Source of the DNA: Eutypella sp. D-1
Taxonomy: Eukaryota > Ascomycota > Sordariomycetes > Xylariales > Diatrypaceae
Direction: 5' to 3'
Assembly: GCA_023313575.1 (NCBI GenBank)
Contig: JAJTTP010000001.1
Span: 2,666,001 to 2,730,000, forward strand
DNA length: 64,000 nucleotides
The stretch's first letter is position 1. The number at the start of each line of letters is the position of its first letter. This document shows, one piece after another, positions 21,370-34,556 of this stretch. The position numbers were made by a program, and so were the translations under genes. The notes beneath the pieces were generated by a model. The model saw nothing but the letters and a program-made list of their open reading frames with translations, was not told the origin of the DNA and ran no database searches.

Positions 21370-22423
21370 ATCCCTTGTTTTGGGAGGGGGAGGTTGCCGC
21401 TCGGTTTTGAGGGGGTTAGGGTAATAACGAGTAGAGGAAGGAAGAGTGTTGCGGCATTCCTTACCTACTCAGCTGGTCTTCAGGCGCTGGCAAAGTGGAC
21501 GGGCTACTATTACTTGTGCAATTATATCACGTCTATACTCGTAGGCGTGTGTTTCAGTGGCGGCCTCTAGACTTTTCGTCTTGGCACATTATCGTTGATC
21601 TGTGCATATATACATATATACGAGATAGTTCGTGATAGCATGCATCTACTTATATACGGGGTTGAATTGTATGCATGTGGAGAAAAACCTTGATACAGCA
21701 AGCATGATTGACAGTGGGTGGCATAGTATAATCTGTTCTCTTCTTACGAGGCTCTCCTAGAAATAGATGTACGATGATTTAGGACCTTAGAGCACTCAAC
21801 TCTCGTGGTTTTAGTTGTAAATGCTGCCCCTAAATGTGTACTAATAGCACACCCGCCGTATGTCTCATGTAACGCTAGGGTCGATATGTACGGGGCTGTA
21901 ATAACATATCTGGGAAGCCTATCTGCTGTGATGCGATAAAAATTCCGTACTGCTCGATGTCAGTAAAGACCAAGGGTTCGGGAAGACGTACACACATATC
22001 GCGGCGAATGGCAAAGGAAGATGATGACGTAGGGAATCTTTTAAGATTGAGGATCCCTATCGCCAGCTTTAGCCGCTCACAGCGTAGTCTCCATGTCTAA
22101 TGAACTGCATACTAGGCCGCCGTCCTCAACTCGAGAGCTGGTTTGTCGATGATTTACTGTTTGATGACTGTTTCTACCCAACCTGTTGTCTTCGTTGAGT
22201 TTTGTTGATGTGCTGATTAGTGTTCTCCGATGATAGGAAATTGGACTCGGATCAAATAAGTACGCATTGACTCGATTAATATCCAAGAATAGCTAGCTAA
22301 ACTACCTCTGTCTATGCAGGCTTGAAAAAAAAGAGAGCCCGATCGCTACATATACGGACATTGCTCTGTATGTACGCATTAACCCAAAAATAGCAACAAA
22401 CATTACAACTCATCGTATCGAGA
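21370..22423. other. Spacer between convergent genes
   Basis: Downstream region of the secreted-protein gene and of the aminopeptidase gene. AT-rich stretches (21600-21660, with TATATACATATATA) and no supported ORF. Confidence 0.6.
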
Positions 22424-23818
22424 CTAGAGCTCGCCGACCTCGGCCTCGAGGCTCTCGAGGGACTTGAAGTCGGTGTTGCCGAGCTCGTAGACGAGGGCAA
22501 GGGTCATCTTGGCGTGCTGCAGCATGTGGTCGAAGGAGAGGTACTTGATGAGGTCGTCGGTGCCGTGGATGTGCTTGTCAGAGTCGGGGAAGGAGGACTC
22601 GATCACGAAGGCCGAGGGGTAGCCGGCCTTGGACGCCGACGCATGGTCGGAGCACGCGTAGCCGCACTTGGTCTCGATCCAGGGGATGTCGCAGTACTAT
22701 TTGGACAGACGACTAACATTAGCACTCTGAATTCGGATCAAATGGATGTGTTATATATAACAAGATAGAAAGAGAGAAACTTACCTCCTCAATAACCTTC
22801 TTGATGAACTCCGTCAGGCCCGGATCGACGAAATCGGTGATAACGCCGACGCTCTCGGGCTTGCCGGCGTCGAGGGTGCCCTGGACGTAGCCGGTCATGT
22901 CCTGTTGAAGCATAGCCTTGACGACACGGCCCTCCTTCTCGTAGCTGCTGAAGATGGCCTGGCTGCCGAGCAGGCCACCCTCCTCGGCGCTGTACCAGTG
23001 AAACTCAATGGTGTTGGGGGCGTTTCCGGCAACGACGTCATCGGAGGAGAGAAGGACGCGGAAAGCCTCGAGGATGGTGACGGTTCCGCTGCCGTCATCG
23101 TCGGCGCCGGGAGCGGGCAGCACGGAGGGCAGGAACAGATTGATGGAGTCCTGGTGGGCGCCGATGACGACGGTATCGTTGGACTTGCCGGGGATGGTGG
23201 CGATGATGGAGTTCTGGCCCCAGGGGTGCTCGAAGTGCTCGGCCTTGACGCCGTGCTCATCGGCACCGGCTTCCTTGATGGTCTTCCGCACGGTGTCGAG
23301 CAGCCACTCGGATGACTGCCGGCCGTAATCCGACTTGAAATACCGGGTATGGAAACCGGTGAACTTCTCAAGATGCTCCTCCATCAGGTCCTTGGACAGA
23401 TCTTTGAGTAGCGGCCGCACGTCGGACTGCAGCGCGGGCTTCTTGGGGAAGACGGGCGTGTTAGTCGAGGAGAGGCGGGAGGAACCGAGATCTTCGTTGT
23501 CGGTGATATCCATGAATCGGAGACCGGCCTAGAAGTCCGAGGGACCAAGTCAAGTCAGTCATTGAGTCGGGGTTTATATTTATACTGTGTGCTATTAAGA
23601 TGGATTGATTGATTGGTTCAAAGACATACACGACGCAGCTCCCATTTCTCATCCTCGGTGACCCATTTCGTCTCGCCGGGAGCCAGCTCGACGAGGAACT
23701 TCTCAACCTCCTCGGCAAGTTCGTCGGGGATAATGGCGATGGGGTTGAGCTCGCCGGGCTCTACGAAGCGGGCGCTGGCTGCTGCCGGCAGGAGAAGGGC
23801 GAGTAGTGAGGCCTTCAT
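22424..23818 (-). CDS. lap1: Secreted leucine aminopeptidase, M28 family
   Basis: Zinc exopeptidase that removes N-terminal residues from peptides outside the cell. Minus-strand exons are 23818-23630, 23528-22785 and 22696-22424 (401 residues); all three joins are phase 0 with donors GTATGT and GTAAGT. A signal peptide ([16 protein letters not shown]) and an inhibitory-type propeptide are followed by the catalytic domain. Expected metal and catalytic residues of M28 are visible: [32 protein letters not shown] and HIHGTDD, plus the cysteine-bearing segment [13 protein letters not shown] typical of fungal Lap1. The third exon carries the final zinc ligand, so the unspliced reading would be inactive. 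Fungal homologues are induced by protein and repressed by preferred nitrogen. Confidence 0.95.
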
Positions 23819-25343
23819 CGTGTTAAGCACCGCTTCCGGATGGATTGTATTTAAATTAAGCAAATGTAGATGAGAAAAGGAGGGATTTGCGGATAAATAC
23901 TATACTAAACGATAAAAAAAACTTGATGAACAGCGTATGAATAGACAGTTGTTGAAAAGGAGATGAGGAGATAAGGAGGAGATGGGGAGGAGATGATGAC
24001 TTCGGGAATGAATCAGGAGTTAATACAGTAGGTGACCTGCCACCCGTGTACCTGTTAGCGCTGTCGTACCTGACAGGATAGCGGAGCTAGGTAGTTCGTC
24101 AGGGACGAGCTTCCCGCTGCCTAGCAACTACCTAGGTAACTATGTAAACGCATCAGGTGAGCGATGACGCAAGGCCAACTGATAGTGCACTGATAAGGCA
24201 TGAGACAGGGACAGTGTTAGATGCATTGTACATAATTGTGTACATACATAACTTGAGAATATAGGGTTATGCAAGCTACGCATAATGTGATATTGGGGCT
24301 TATGAGCAAGACAGGCAAGACAAGTCCGGCAGTTCGGCACATCGGCACATCCTTTAACTGAATAAACCCGACTGTCGGCAGTGTCTCGATTGTGTCGAGA
24401 ACTAGCTCCGCCTTTCTCGAGACAATGCATGTCTGAGAAAATACCCGTTATAGATAATAGTCGAGGCAACACCGCTGTCTAGTCTCACAGAGGTAGGCTT
24501 GGTAGAGAACTTCGTATCATATTATGCAGTACCGTCGTCAGTTACCGGTATCTTCCTACTTATGCAAATGACTTGGGTATTATGAACAAAAAATCAAAAG
24601 GGGGCGACTTCCATGCCGTCCGTCCCTTTGCCCCCTTCTCTCTCTATACCTAGTGACTTATATATATACAATGTAACGCAATGCAATATGATGACGCATG
24701 CATGCAGATATGCCTTATCGCGTCCGATGCCGTCCATCATTATTATGTATATATTCTACCGCCCCGAGACAAGCTTACGCCTAAGCCGCCCATGTCTCGA
24801 GTATATGTGGTTGTGATTCTGAAGTCCGGCTCTCGACATTATTAGCCTAACTGACTTTCGTTGGTCTCTTCAATATCCAGCTCTTGGTCAACCCGATAGA
24901 AGGGTTTGTCTCTTCTGACCTATATATATGTGTCGTCGTGGTGTTATGTATAAGCACTGCATGGCAGTGTACGTGGAAGGGTGATCGGGTAGGATAGAAT
25001 AGGGGCAGTCCAAGGGCATGTAGCGATGTGAAGCGAGAGAAAATGATGCCATAATCCTCATGCTATTAAACCAAATGTGGGAGAAACAGAAAGAAAAAAA
25101 GAAATTGATTCAAAAGGAAAAGAAAAAGCACACAGGTCCCGACAAAAAAATCAAAAGCCGACCCCTGTCCGCAAGTCCGGGTTGCCGATTCGAAAACGCC
25201 ATGGAACGCCAAGTCGTTGCTGCTTTTGCTGCTTTGCTGCTGCCGCCTCTGTCTCTGCCACTTCTTTATGCCGTGCGATGCTATGCTATGTATGCTATGA
25301 TATATGAGATGTATGTATGGGTATGTATGCAAGTGCTCGCGCT
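23819..25343. other. Spacer between aminopeptidase and DUF3405 genes
   Basis: Contains the aminopeptidase promoter (A/G-rich, 23870-23990), one TACCTAGGTA palindrome (24129-24138), the 3' flank of the DUF3405 gene with purine-rich runs (25080-25135) and an ATGTATG-type repeat near 25285-25330. No supported gene. Confidence 0.6.
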
Positions 25344-27645
25344 TCACTGGGGCGCGTCGTCTACGGACTCCATATGTTCGTGCTTAACGGGGTGGTGCAA
25401 GAGGCCCTGGAGGCACATGCGGCCGGAGCGGCGGGCCTCCCACTTGGAGCCACCGTCGCCGTCCTGGGCGGCGCCGAGCCAGCGGCGCCAGAGGAGGCCG
25501 CTGAACGCGGCGTTGTAGTAGAAGGAGGAGCCGAGGAAGTTGTTCTCGCCCCAGGCGAAGGGGCTCTCCTGCGCGCTCGCCGGGTGGTTGAACACGCCGT
25601 CCATGATCTCGAGCGCCCACCGCCGGTTGAAGAACACCGGGTGCGGCACGTACGCCGCCTTGAACCCCCCGTGCAGCGCCACCGTCGGCGCCCACATCTC
25701 CGGAAACATCGAGTGCCGCAGCCGCCACGTCTCCTCGTGCATCGCCTGCAGCAGGCCCCGCGATAGCCGGCTGATCGTGATCAGTGCCGCGCGCCGCGGC
25801 GGCGGCTCCGTCACGTTGTACCCGTTGACGTCGTCGCGGAACACCCAGCCGGTCACCGTGGGGTCGAAGAGCGGGTTGAAGGTCAGCAGGTCGGCGTCCT
25901 CGCCAACGCCCCACTCGTAGTCGTCGTCATCGGGGCTCGCGGTCGGTGGGCGATTGGCGTCCGGGGGCGGCAGCCTGCCGCGCTCGCCGGCCTCGAAGTC
26001 CTCGAGCGGACCCCAGACGGGGCGCTCGCCCTTCTCGCGCACCTCTTCTTCTACGATCCGCATGAAGTCCGTGTACGAGCCGTGCAAGCCGGGGATCCAG
26101 AAGCGCGCGCTGCGCTCCCACAGCAGCTTGCGTGGCTGCCGGGCCGCCCACTCCGCGATGCCGTTGTGGAACTCGTAGTAGTGCCCGCTGTACCGCACGT
26201 CCATCTCCCAGTTCCAGACGAAGTCGTACTCCGGGTGCTCCTGGGAGAACCACTGCAGCGCGAAGTGCGCGCTGCGGTACACGCCGTAGATGTCCGCCTT
26301 GGCGTGGTTGTAGAGGTTCTCCTCGACGGGCCAGGGGCCCGGGTAGTAGGTCCGCATGAGCTGCTCCGACCATAGCGTCGCGATGCCCCAGAACTCCCGC
26401 GGCACGTGCTCCTGCAGCGTGCGGTTGTACACCTCCTCGGACGCCCAGATCGGCACGCTGTCGTCCTTGACGTGTACGAGCAGGTGCACGTCATATTCAC
26501 CGCCCGACTTTAGCGACAGCTCGTTGACCATGGCCCGGAGCGAGAGGATCTGCGCGTCCGTGTACTCGTAGCCCGTCCAGGTGCGCAGCACGTACGCGGT
26601 GCGCTTGATGGTCTTCTTCGGCGCGACGAGGCCGTGGACGCCGCCGCCACTGCTCGCCGCGTCGGGGTCGAACCGCTGTCGGTTCTTCTCGAAGCACCGT
26701 CTCTGCGCGCGCCCCCAGTCTACGTCTCGGTAGTCCACCTTCTCGAACATCCCGTCCAGCTTCTCGGCGCCGGACGACTCCGAGTCGTTCGCGAGACCGA
26801 GGCCACCCTCCGCCGGGTTGTAACTGTAGCCGTATGGGCCCATCCGTCCAAAGCGCTCGAAGCACTGGTCGGGCGCAATGTTCAGCAATTCGTAGGAGCC
26901 CCAGTAGGGCGCGCTCATGTTAGCGGGTATGCCAGGATACGCGAAGACGTCGGGAGCCGGAATCTTCTCGTCTTCGTCGAGGAAGCAGGGCGCCACCGGG
27001 TGGTGGTCCTTGAGATACTCCTCGGAGTCGTAGTCGGGGTAGGGGTCGGCGACGATGGGGTCGACCGGGGGCAGCTTGGAGATCTCGAATCTTGTGTCGG
27101 ACGAGGCCTGCTGTTCCGGCAGCCAATCAGTGTAATTTACCAGTGAGCGTACGCCGTTGAAAAAGCCGTCCATTCTGTCCAACCAATCTCGTTAGTCGGG
27201 TTACTTCTCTCTTGTGACGTTGCGCCTGTCTCACAGCAGGCCGCTTCGGGAACGCAAATAATCATTCGGAGGGCGTACGGCCTCACCTGGGAAAATGTTG
27301 CCAGTGGTATTTATTCCTTTCGGCCTCCTCCTCTGCGGCCTTCCTGCGCATGTTCTCCCTAGCCCGCATGCTGCCGGCCATGATCACGGCCACGGTGACG
27401 AGCACGCAGAAGGTCGTGATTAGCAGTCTCTTCGGCGACGTGCGCGGCAGCCTGGCCCAGCGCAAGTGCTTAGAGGGTTGGCGCCAGGCCTTGGACATGC
27501 TGTGGAACGACAGAGGAGAGCCGGCCATGGGCGTTGCATCTGGGCTCAGGTCCCGCGAGGGCAGCTTCTGATAGTTGGTGTCGTCGGGGGTGGCGGTGGT
27601 CCGGAGCGGCCCGAGCGACGCCAGCCGGGACAATAAATTCCGCAT
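25344..27645 (-). CDS. DUF3405 type II membrane protein (putative glycosyltransferase-like)
   Basis: Minus-strand exons are 27645-27287 and 27174-25344 (729 residues). The 112-base intron (GTGAGG donor, CAG acceptor) joins WQHFP to RMDGFFNG in frame. One hydrophobic segment at residues about 74-93 (LLITTFCVLVTVAVIMAG), preceded by arginines and lysines, gives a short cytosolic tail and a large lumenal or extracellular domain. That domain matches the fungal DUF3405 family: KRTAYVLRTWTGYEYT, YDVHLLVHVKDDSVP, DFVWNWEMDVRYSGHYYEF, WERSARFWIPGLHG and FPEMWAPTVALHGGFKAAYVPHP. The fold and the acidic EMD motif suggest a Golgi-type glycosyltransferase, but donor and acceptor are unknown and this is inference. 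Coding GC is very high, which generates long antisense shadow frames. Confidence 0.9.
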
Positions 27646-30600
27646 CGTGCTTGTGGGCTTCTACCGGCACACGGCCGTTGTCGCTTCTAGGAAAAGTGCC
27701 TGTCGAAGAGACGTCGTGTGGCCCCCCCTCACCTCATTAATGCGGTATCGTATATCGTCGTACTGTGTACTGTGCTGTATGTTGGGTGCGATAGGTCGAC
27801 AAAATCCAAAAGGGAATCTTTCCAAAACTACGTGATATCAAGAAAGCCTACATACACCCATCACATTGACAATGTACCTCGTGTACTATATCAATAGAGC
27901 GGCGGAGGTGTTATAGGATATATATTTGGTGGAATAGGCGTTGGGATGATGTATGCAGATGCGGGTGCAGAGTTAAAAGAAACCCACGAGTATGATGTCT
28001 GTCCAGAGAATCGAGCGCCTAACAAGTAATTAGAGTAACCATTAATAAGATATGTACCAAGTAGACACAGCCTAGCATACACGAGACGTAAGAGAGGTCT
28101 ATTCCCCCAGTCAATCCGATCCCAGTCTCGAGGACCCGGCGAAGACTTGGCGATGGGTAATAACAGTAATAAAGCTGGGCGGACGGGCTGGGTCGACGAT
28201 TCCACACTTTCCACACACAAAACGACCACTCCCACACCCACTCCCACGCTCCGCACATTGCCACCACTCCCCCTAACCCGCCCGACTCTCCACCGGGCCG
28301 CCGTTGTTTGCTAAAGTAGGCCGTAGAGGGATGAACGATACTGTTAAACAATGCTGATGAACAATACTTAGTAGAATGGTAGAAGGCTCTAAACCGATCT
28401 AGGGACCGTAGTTAGCAACCTACAATCCAAGGCCAACCAACGAAACGGACATAAAGTGACAAGAGATGGGATACAAAGTGGGGGGCCAAGAAAATGCAAT
28501 TGCGAAAACTTCAAGGAAACCCGAGAGAAAATAAACCGCGTGGGGAATGACTTGCGGCAAAGTTGCTAGGATGTAGTGGTGCAATAAGGGGGAAGAACGA
28601 GGCCTATTGCTACTAGGAGGTTAACTAGGCTGGCCGCCTTGCCTGTGCAGGTGAATAGGGGAATGAATATGTACTTAGGTACCTGAGATAGAGTCGGGAT
28701 AACTAAATTAATATGTACCTAGCTAGCCTAGGTACGTCCACGGGTAGGTAGAGTTTAGCTTCTGCTTTATTTTAGATCATTTTAGATATAGTTATGTTAG
28801 CCTTTTTTTTTCTTATTCTTATTCTTACTCTTACTTTTTCAACTTTATTAAACCATTCTACGCTACGCAAAACAAAAAAGATTTAACATTCTATTCCAGA
28901 TGTATGTGATCGTCTACGTATCGAACGGGAGAAAAGGCTACAACTACGAAGTACAGTACAAACATACATAGAACGGCCCGGCAATTACGGCCCACCACGG
29001 GCGTAGCCAAGACCTTTAGTTATGTAGGTGCATCGTTGCATGCGTAATCTGTAATCTGAAGGAGGGCGATGCACGTCGAGTCGAGTTACCTTGGTTGTAT
29101 GCATACTTTCTGGACTTTCCAGGTTATTCCCCCGGGGCCGAGGCCATAACGCACGTATGTGCATATGTAGGGATATACACGATATAATATGCATGTATCC
29201 AGATGAGCTTAATGCCAATGCGAAGGCGATGACACAAAGAAGGGTGAATAACAAGCGCAGTTTGCCCAAGCAGCCCTGAACTTTATCATCCTATTATTCG
29301 TCAAACCCAATGAATCCCGCGTTCCACTGCTACCCTGTAATTCCAACATTTTAACGGCGTCAAGGCTCACGCGCTGCCACTCGGCCGCCTGCTGCGACAC
29401 AAGGCGGATACGCCCCATGTCACCCTGTGTCACCCACCCCCTTCCCTACATACCTAGGTACGTAGTAGGCCCCTTTCCATCTGCAACCAATAGAGCACGT
29501 GCTCAGTTAGGTAGGCTGGTGACTTCGGGCGTGTCCCGTAAAATCCTGCGATTCCTTCAAGACCGGAATGTGTAGTAACTTATTTCACCTGGATTATACC
29601 TGGCCTGGCAAGCCTGGACAGCGCTATACATAGTAGCCTTTCTGTCCTACGAAACACGTATGTATGAGAGTATACAAAACAACGCTCGTATTGATATTCC
29701 ACAGTGTATATATATATATATATATATAACCCCGATCCGCCAAGCGGCGAGTACGTGCGTTACGCAGGAATTAATTGACAGCTGGACATCCTCGTATCCC
29801 TTCTCTACGTCTCCATCTATCCACGCCTATCAGGTAAGGTAACTACTTACTTACATGTTTTAGTAGGCTGTTAGTGGCTGTCTTCTGCTCCGCATACGGA
29901 GTTGAAGACTTCTTAAAGTTGAAGATCTTTAAAAATGACGTAGTTAGGTTAAATCTTAACTAAAGGATAAATTGTTCGCAATCTCTTGTGTCGCTGAAAG
30001 GTTTGTAGCATAGAATATACCACTCAACCTTCCCTTCTATACAAAATATGCTCTATTACCTTTCTTCTCACAATTCAGACCGTACGAGTGCAACGAAGGT
30101 TATTTCTAAACTCTAAAACTCACTAATCGCGTAGCAAAAACTGGGAGAAAAGGGTTTAAAAGCGCGACCGAAAGCATGTAGAGACGCTTAAGCCTGGGGG
30201 TCGGAATTATCACTGAAGCTCATCTCGCACGTTCCGCAGGAATACGGGGGATTGACTAAAGTAATCTTGCTCGAAAAAGAGCGCAGGCGAGGGTCGCATG
30301 TATACCTAGTGCAAAGTGCATACATATAAGCAACAAGTAGAAAATTTTCAACTTTATTCGTTCGTTCGGTATGGCGTTGAGTCCGTAACCCGAGCCTATG
30401 GTTCCCGGTCAGAAACTCCTTCTATGCAGTGCATATGCATATGCGCACGCACGACATATCTTTTCAAACAGAGTGCCTGCGGTTCTCAGAAGAGATAATG
30501 GATGCAACGAATCCGCACCTCTTCGGGAGACCACTGATGCGCAGCACCCTGGTCGACGGCCCTTACAAGACAGACGGCACAAGACGACCGACCGATACTA

Positions 30601-31247
30601 GAACACGCGGCACGTTGTAGGGGCCTCGAGGAAAGGAAAAGGGAAACGAAGAGACGCCGCACAACGTCTCGTGGGCTTTCCTGTTGTGTTCCGGTAGGTG
30701 CACAGAAGGGTACCACCACTGCCAGATCGGGTCTGCTGTGTTCTTGGTGATGCGCATGCCGATAACATAGACGGGGGGCAGAGGAGTTAGCGCCCTGCCA
30801 CGCACAGCATAAGCGCGTCAAACCTAATATATGTATACATGCACCGGTTAAACCGTTTGAGGGTAGGTTAATATCCAAGTAATATTCGTCAGAAACCTAT
30901 CGAGAAAAACAAACCCGAATCCCTCCCTAAAATGAACTCTCATCCACTCCATATCATTTCCCGGGACCGGCCATGCGATGATGTATGTATATGTATCTCT
31001 CGTCTCGTACCACGTCATGCGTAAGGTAAGTAGGTAGGTAGGCAAATACCAAGGTCTACCGGGTAACAAAGAAGAAAGAAAATTACCCAGAGAACGCCCC
31101 GTTGCCATGCAGAAGACCTGGGATAAGAAAAGAGAGAGAGAAAAAAAAGGCACATGTCTGCCTATCTATCCAACCTAAGTGGCCCGTAAGCCCAAGCAAG
31201 CCCCGTCTCGTCCCCGAGACCGAACGCTCTCCACCTCCACTTCCACC
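27646..31247. other. Gene-free spacer of 3.6 kb
   Basis: No supported gene on either strand. It holds a TACCTAGGTA palindrome (29451-29460) and related blocks near 28676, 28713-28737 and 31024-31043. It also holds a TTCTTA tandem (about 28810-28835), a (TA)11 run (29707-29728) and AT-rich stretches at 29850-30120. Confidence 0.6.
29707..29728. repeat. (TA)11 microsatellite
   Basis: Eleven uninterrupted TA dinucleotides in a gene-free spacer. Confidence 0.95.
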
Positions 31248-33078
31248 TCACATGCTATCCTCCATCTGCCGACTGCGCACCTTGGCCCAGTCGTCGCGAT
31301 CCTTCTTGCCGCCGGAGACCTCGAGACCCATGCCGCGCTCGACCCACTCGCGGCTGGCCATGTGACTGAGGCGGGAGAGGGCGCGGGCGAAGGCGAAGCG
31401 CTCCTCCTCGCCCGAGAAGAGGTTCGAGTTCTTGAGCTGGTCGATGTTCGAGTCCATGTCCTCCATCATGTGCTGCATCGCATGGCTCTCGGACTCGGCC
31501 GCGTCCCCGTGGTCGTCGTGGTCCTTGTCATATCGCTGCGCGGCCGTGGACTGGGAGCCCGCGCCCGCACCACCCTGTTCCTGCTTACCGAGCGACTCCC
31601 GCAGCTCCTGCCGCGAGACGAACAGCTGCGTCAGCGGCACCGCCGTCGTGAGCACCAGCTTCGCGTGCGACTCGTACACGGCGTCGATGAAGGTGATGAA
31701 GCGGCGTGCGAGGTCGCGCTCCCGGTACGTCATGCCCGGCACGTCGCTGACGATGAAGGCGTCGTAGCACCGCATCAACTCCAGGTAGTCGGCGGCGCCC
31801 GTCGCCTGGCCGATCAGCTCTTGAAACGTGAACCACGCGCACCGCCCGCTCACGCGCGGCACCTTGATCTCCCGGCCCCACACCTTCTGCACCTCCGGGT
31901 GCGGCTCGGGGTTCTCCGGGTCCCCGAGGAACCGGAGCCACTTCTCAATGTGCGACGGCGCGTGACTGTCCAGTGGTGTGTGGTACACCCCGGACGGCGG
32001 CCGGGGGATCTTGCGGTAGTCTGTGGGGGAGTCGAGGTTTATGACGTGGAGTCGTGACTTGAGGAGGTTGATGGCCGGGATGAAGGATTCCCGCTGAATT
32101 CCGTTCTTATACAGGTCGTCGGGGTGTCTGTTCGAGGTTGTTACTAGCACGACTCCGTGGGACATTAGGGACTCGAGGAGTCTCCGCAGGATCATGGCAT
32201 CCGCCACGTCCGTGCACTGAAACTCGTCGAAACACAGCACGTTGGCCGACTCGGCGATGTCGGCGGCGACAAAGGGTACGGCGTCTATGTCGATCCCATG
32301 CGCCATCTTCATTTTGTGCAGCCTCTTATGTACATCCTGCATGAAATTGTGGAAGTGTATCCTCATCTTCGACCGGACAGTGGAGGGCAACGTGTCATAG
32401 AACAGGTCCATCAACATCGTCTTCCCGCTACCGACATCACCGTATAAGTAAAGGCCCCGCGGGAGATCGTCGGGGATCGCCTTGATCCCACTGGCACCCG
32501 CCCTTGACCCAAACCATCCTGCGAGGAGCGATTTCTTCTGTGGTTTTAGGGAATCTAGGGTGGGGTGCACGACAGGTCGCGCATGATAGTGGCACAACTC
32601 ATCGTGTAAGTGTTGCAGGTTCTGGATTATACCCCTCTGGTGTTCATCGTTTCGTAAGCGTCCGGTATCAACCCGGCGGTCGTACTCCTGCAACGGACCT
32701 ATATCATCTGATTCTATCGGGACTGCGGTGTCGTGTTAGTCTGGGAAGATCGGCACCCAATGTTCGACGCCTAGCGGTCAAACACACACAGGCATTCTTC
32801 ATCTACGTACCCTCATCTATCGCTGCTGACGCAATACTCGCATAACATCGCTGGATACGGAGAAAGGGAAGGACAGTATGGGACGGTTCCACAGATAAGA
32901 ATGCCGAAGGGATTCTGCGATTGGGTCGCAATCGTTTCGAGGTGATCGCCGCGGATTGGGACCACTTGTGAGCTTGCAGACAATTTATGCAGAGGCTGCG
33001 AGAAGAAGTTGGCCATGTACGTGCTCGTGTTGGTTGGAGGCGCCACAGATGAGGGCCATGCAAGGAACAAGGGCGCAT
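31248..33078 (-). CDS. afg1: AFG1-type mitochondrial AAA-like ATPase
   Basis: P-loop ATPase of the AFG1/LACE1/ZapE family, located in the mitochondrial inner membrane or matrix and involved in turnover of respiratory-chain subunits. Minus-strand exons are 33078-32811 and 32722-31248 (580 residues). The 88-base intron (GTACGT donor, CAG acceptor) links ASAAIDEG to PIESDDIGPLQEYDRRV, the usual start of the conserved domain. The first exon is arginine/serine-rich (KRLRPNRRIP, LRIQRCYAS), as expected of a mitochondrial presequence. Walker A is GDVGSGKT (about 184-191), Walker B is LCFDEF (about 253-258), and VTTSNRHPDDLY is the sensor region. An acidic, histidine-rich insertion (KDHDDHGDAAESESH) lies near the C-terminus. 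The ATG at 33078 was chosen as the first giving a presequence; another in-frame Met lies upstream. Confidence 0.93.
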
Positions 33079-34542
33079 TCTCTTCTTATTCGTATCGCAT
33101 ACAAAGTGATCTAGGATTCTAGGTCCGTAGGTAGGCTGGTAGGGAAGGGAGGGGGGGGGGGGAGGGTACGTATCAATATCAGGTCTACATGTATCCAAGT
33201 GGGAAGCTAGACATGGTCTACTCTAGTAGAAAAACGATACACCCGAAGAGAGAGAAAAGAGACTAAAAATGAAGCCAATCGCTCGTTTAGGGGAAAAGAG
33301 ACGGCTCTATGAGGAGTGTGAAGAAGGAGGTTATTTTGAGCTCTAGGTAGGTTTTTTGGGGGGTGGTTCAGAAAGACGAATTCCTTCTTCATCACATGGT
33401 AGTCTACCTCACAAAGTACATATCTAGTAAGTTTAGTGCACCACTTGTATGTAGTAAGGTCAATTGAAATGCGACAATGCAGCCAACCAACCAACATGGC
33501 GTCACATCCCCCCTCCGGCTGAGCGGTTCAGATGGATGCCGGCCGCACATGAATGGCCGAACGATGATCACTAAGCCGGATCTGGAAAGGCCTAGCCGAG
33601 GCCCTTAATCATGGGGAAAGTCCCATGACTCGTTGCATTGATTGGCCAGATTAGACGTCGAGATGCCTTCGTAGTAGTACATACAGTACATGGTGTGGGT
33701 AGAAGGTATCAACTCCTGGATGAGTCGGGCTTACCACGTGGAGGAAAAGTTTTGGTTTTTTACCTTTTTTATGATGATAGAAAAGAAAGAAAAAAGGGGG
33801 TAGAAGGCCTCCAGCGACTAGAGACACCATTAGGATTACTGCGCTGAACTAATCGTAAGTACTAAGGGGCTCAAAAGGGGCTGAAGCCTGAAGGGGCTAC
33901 CAGTCTACAAGGCTGGCTAGCCAAGGCATATAGGTGTCCTAAAAGATTGCCTTGGATATATATCCCCGAGCACATTCATATATTTATTAAATATCAAACT
34001 CCTTAGATATATGTCTGTATATGTATATGTATGTACACACAAACGCGCGGCGACACTAGAGATAAGATGGCAACCACTGCTTCACTTATGTTCGGAGGTG
34101 CCGTGTTGATGCCACATGTACATTTTCCTCTTCCTCAACTTCCGGGTGTAGTGCTGATCCACTTGCCCCAGGATCTCAAGATATGTTTGTGGTGGCTTCG
34201 TGGTGAAGGTCCTAGGGTAACCATTCAGCCCATCAGGGATTCCGGGATGACGCCGACGAGCAAACTACCATGGCTGTCGATACAGGTACTGTACGGGTGT
34301 AAGCCTCGTCTGGCAAATCTGGAAAACCTTGAAAAAATATATTACCCTGGTTCTATACCCTCAATAACCAATCTAACCTCGCCCAATATCATAAGCCACT
34401 ATCCCTAGTTCTAAGTTGGGGTTTATACTCTCAGCACTTACGGTTATTGCTGTCCGAGCACCCATCCAATGCTCCCTCCCAGTATCAACTTCTCAGTCTC
34501 TGTTAATCATAGACCACTCCGGCACCAGCCACTTTTGTCACC
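33079..34542. other. Spacer between AFG1 and first orphan gene
   Basis: No clear gene. A poly-G run (33151-33162, interrupted G tract to 33167) lies near the AFG1 promoter. Purine-rich sequence occurs at 33770-33800 and AT-rich sequence at 33955-34030. An ORF at 34031-34408 has no recognised relative and poor protein character. Confidence 0.55.
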
Positions 34543-34556
34543 ATGTCTGCACCTAG

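Noticed and set aside
25317..27146. Several plus-strand ORFs (up to 170 codons) opposite the DUF3405 gene
   Set aside because: Antisense frames kept open by high GC at third positions; no domain features.
20836..27645. Secondary-metabolite or pathogenicity island
   Set aside because: No synthase, P450, transcription factor or transporter set; only a secreted peptidase, a small secreted protein and a DUF3405 gene.
31179..32057. 292-codon plus-strand ORF opposite AFG1
   Set aside because: Shadow of the AFG1 coding strand; low-complexity L/V/R/H translation.
34031..34408. 125-codon ORF before the first orphan gene, considered as its first exon
   Set aside because: Frame and splice signals could not be joined convincingly; the translation lacks similarity to the second orphan.
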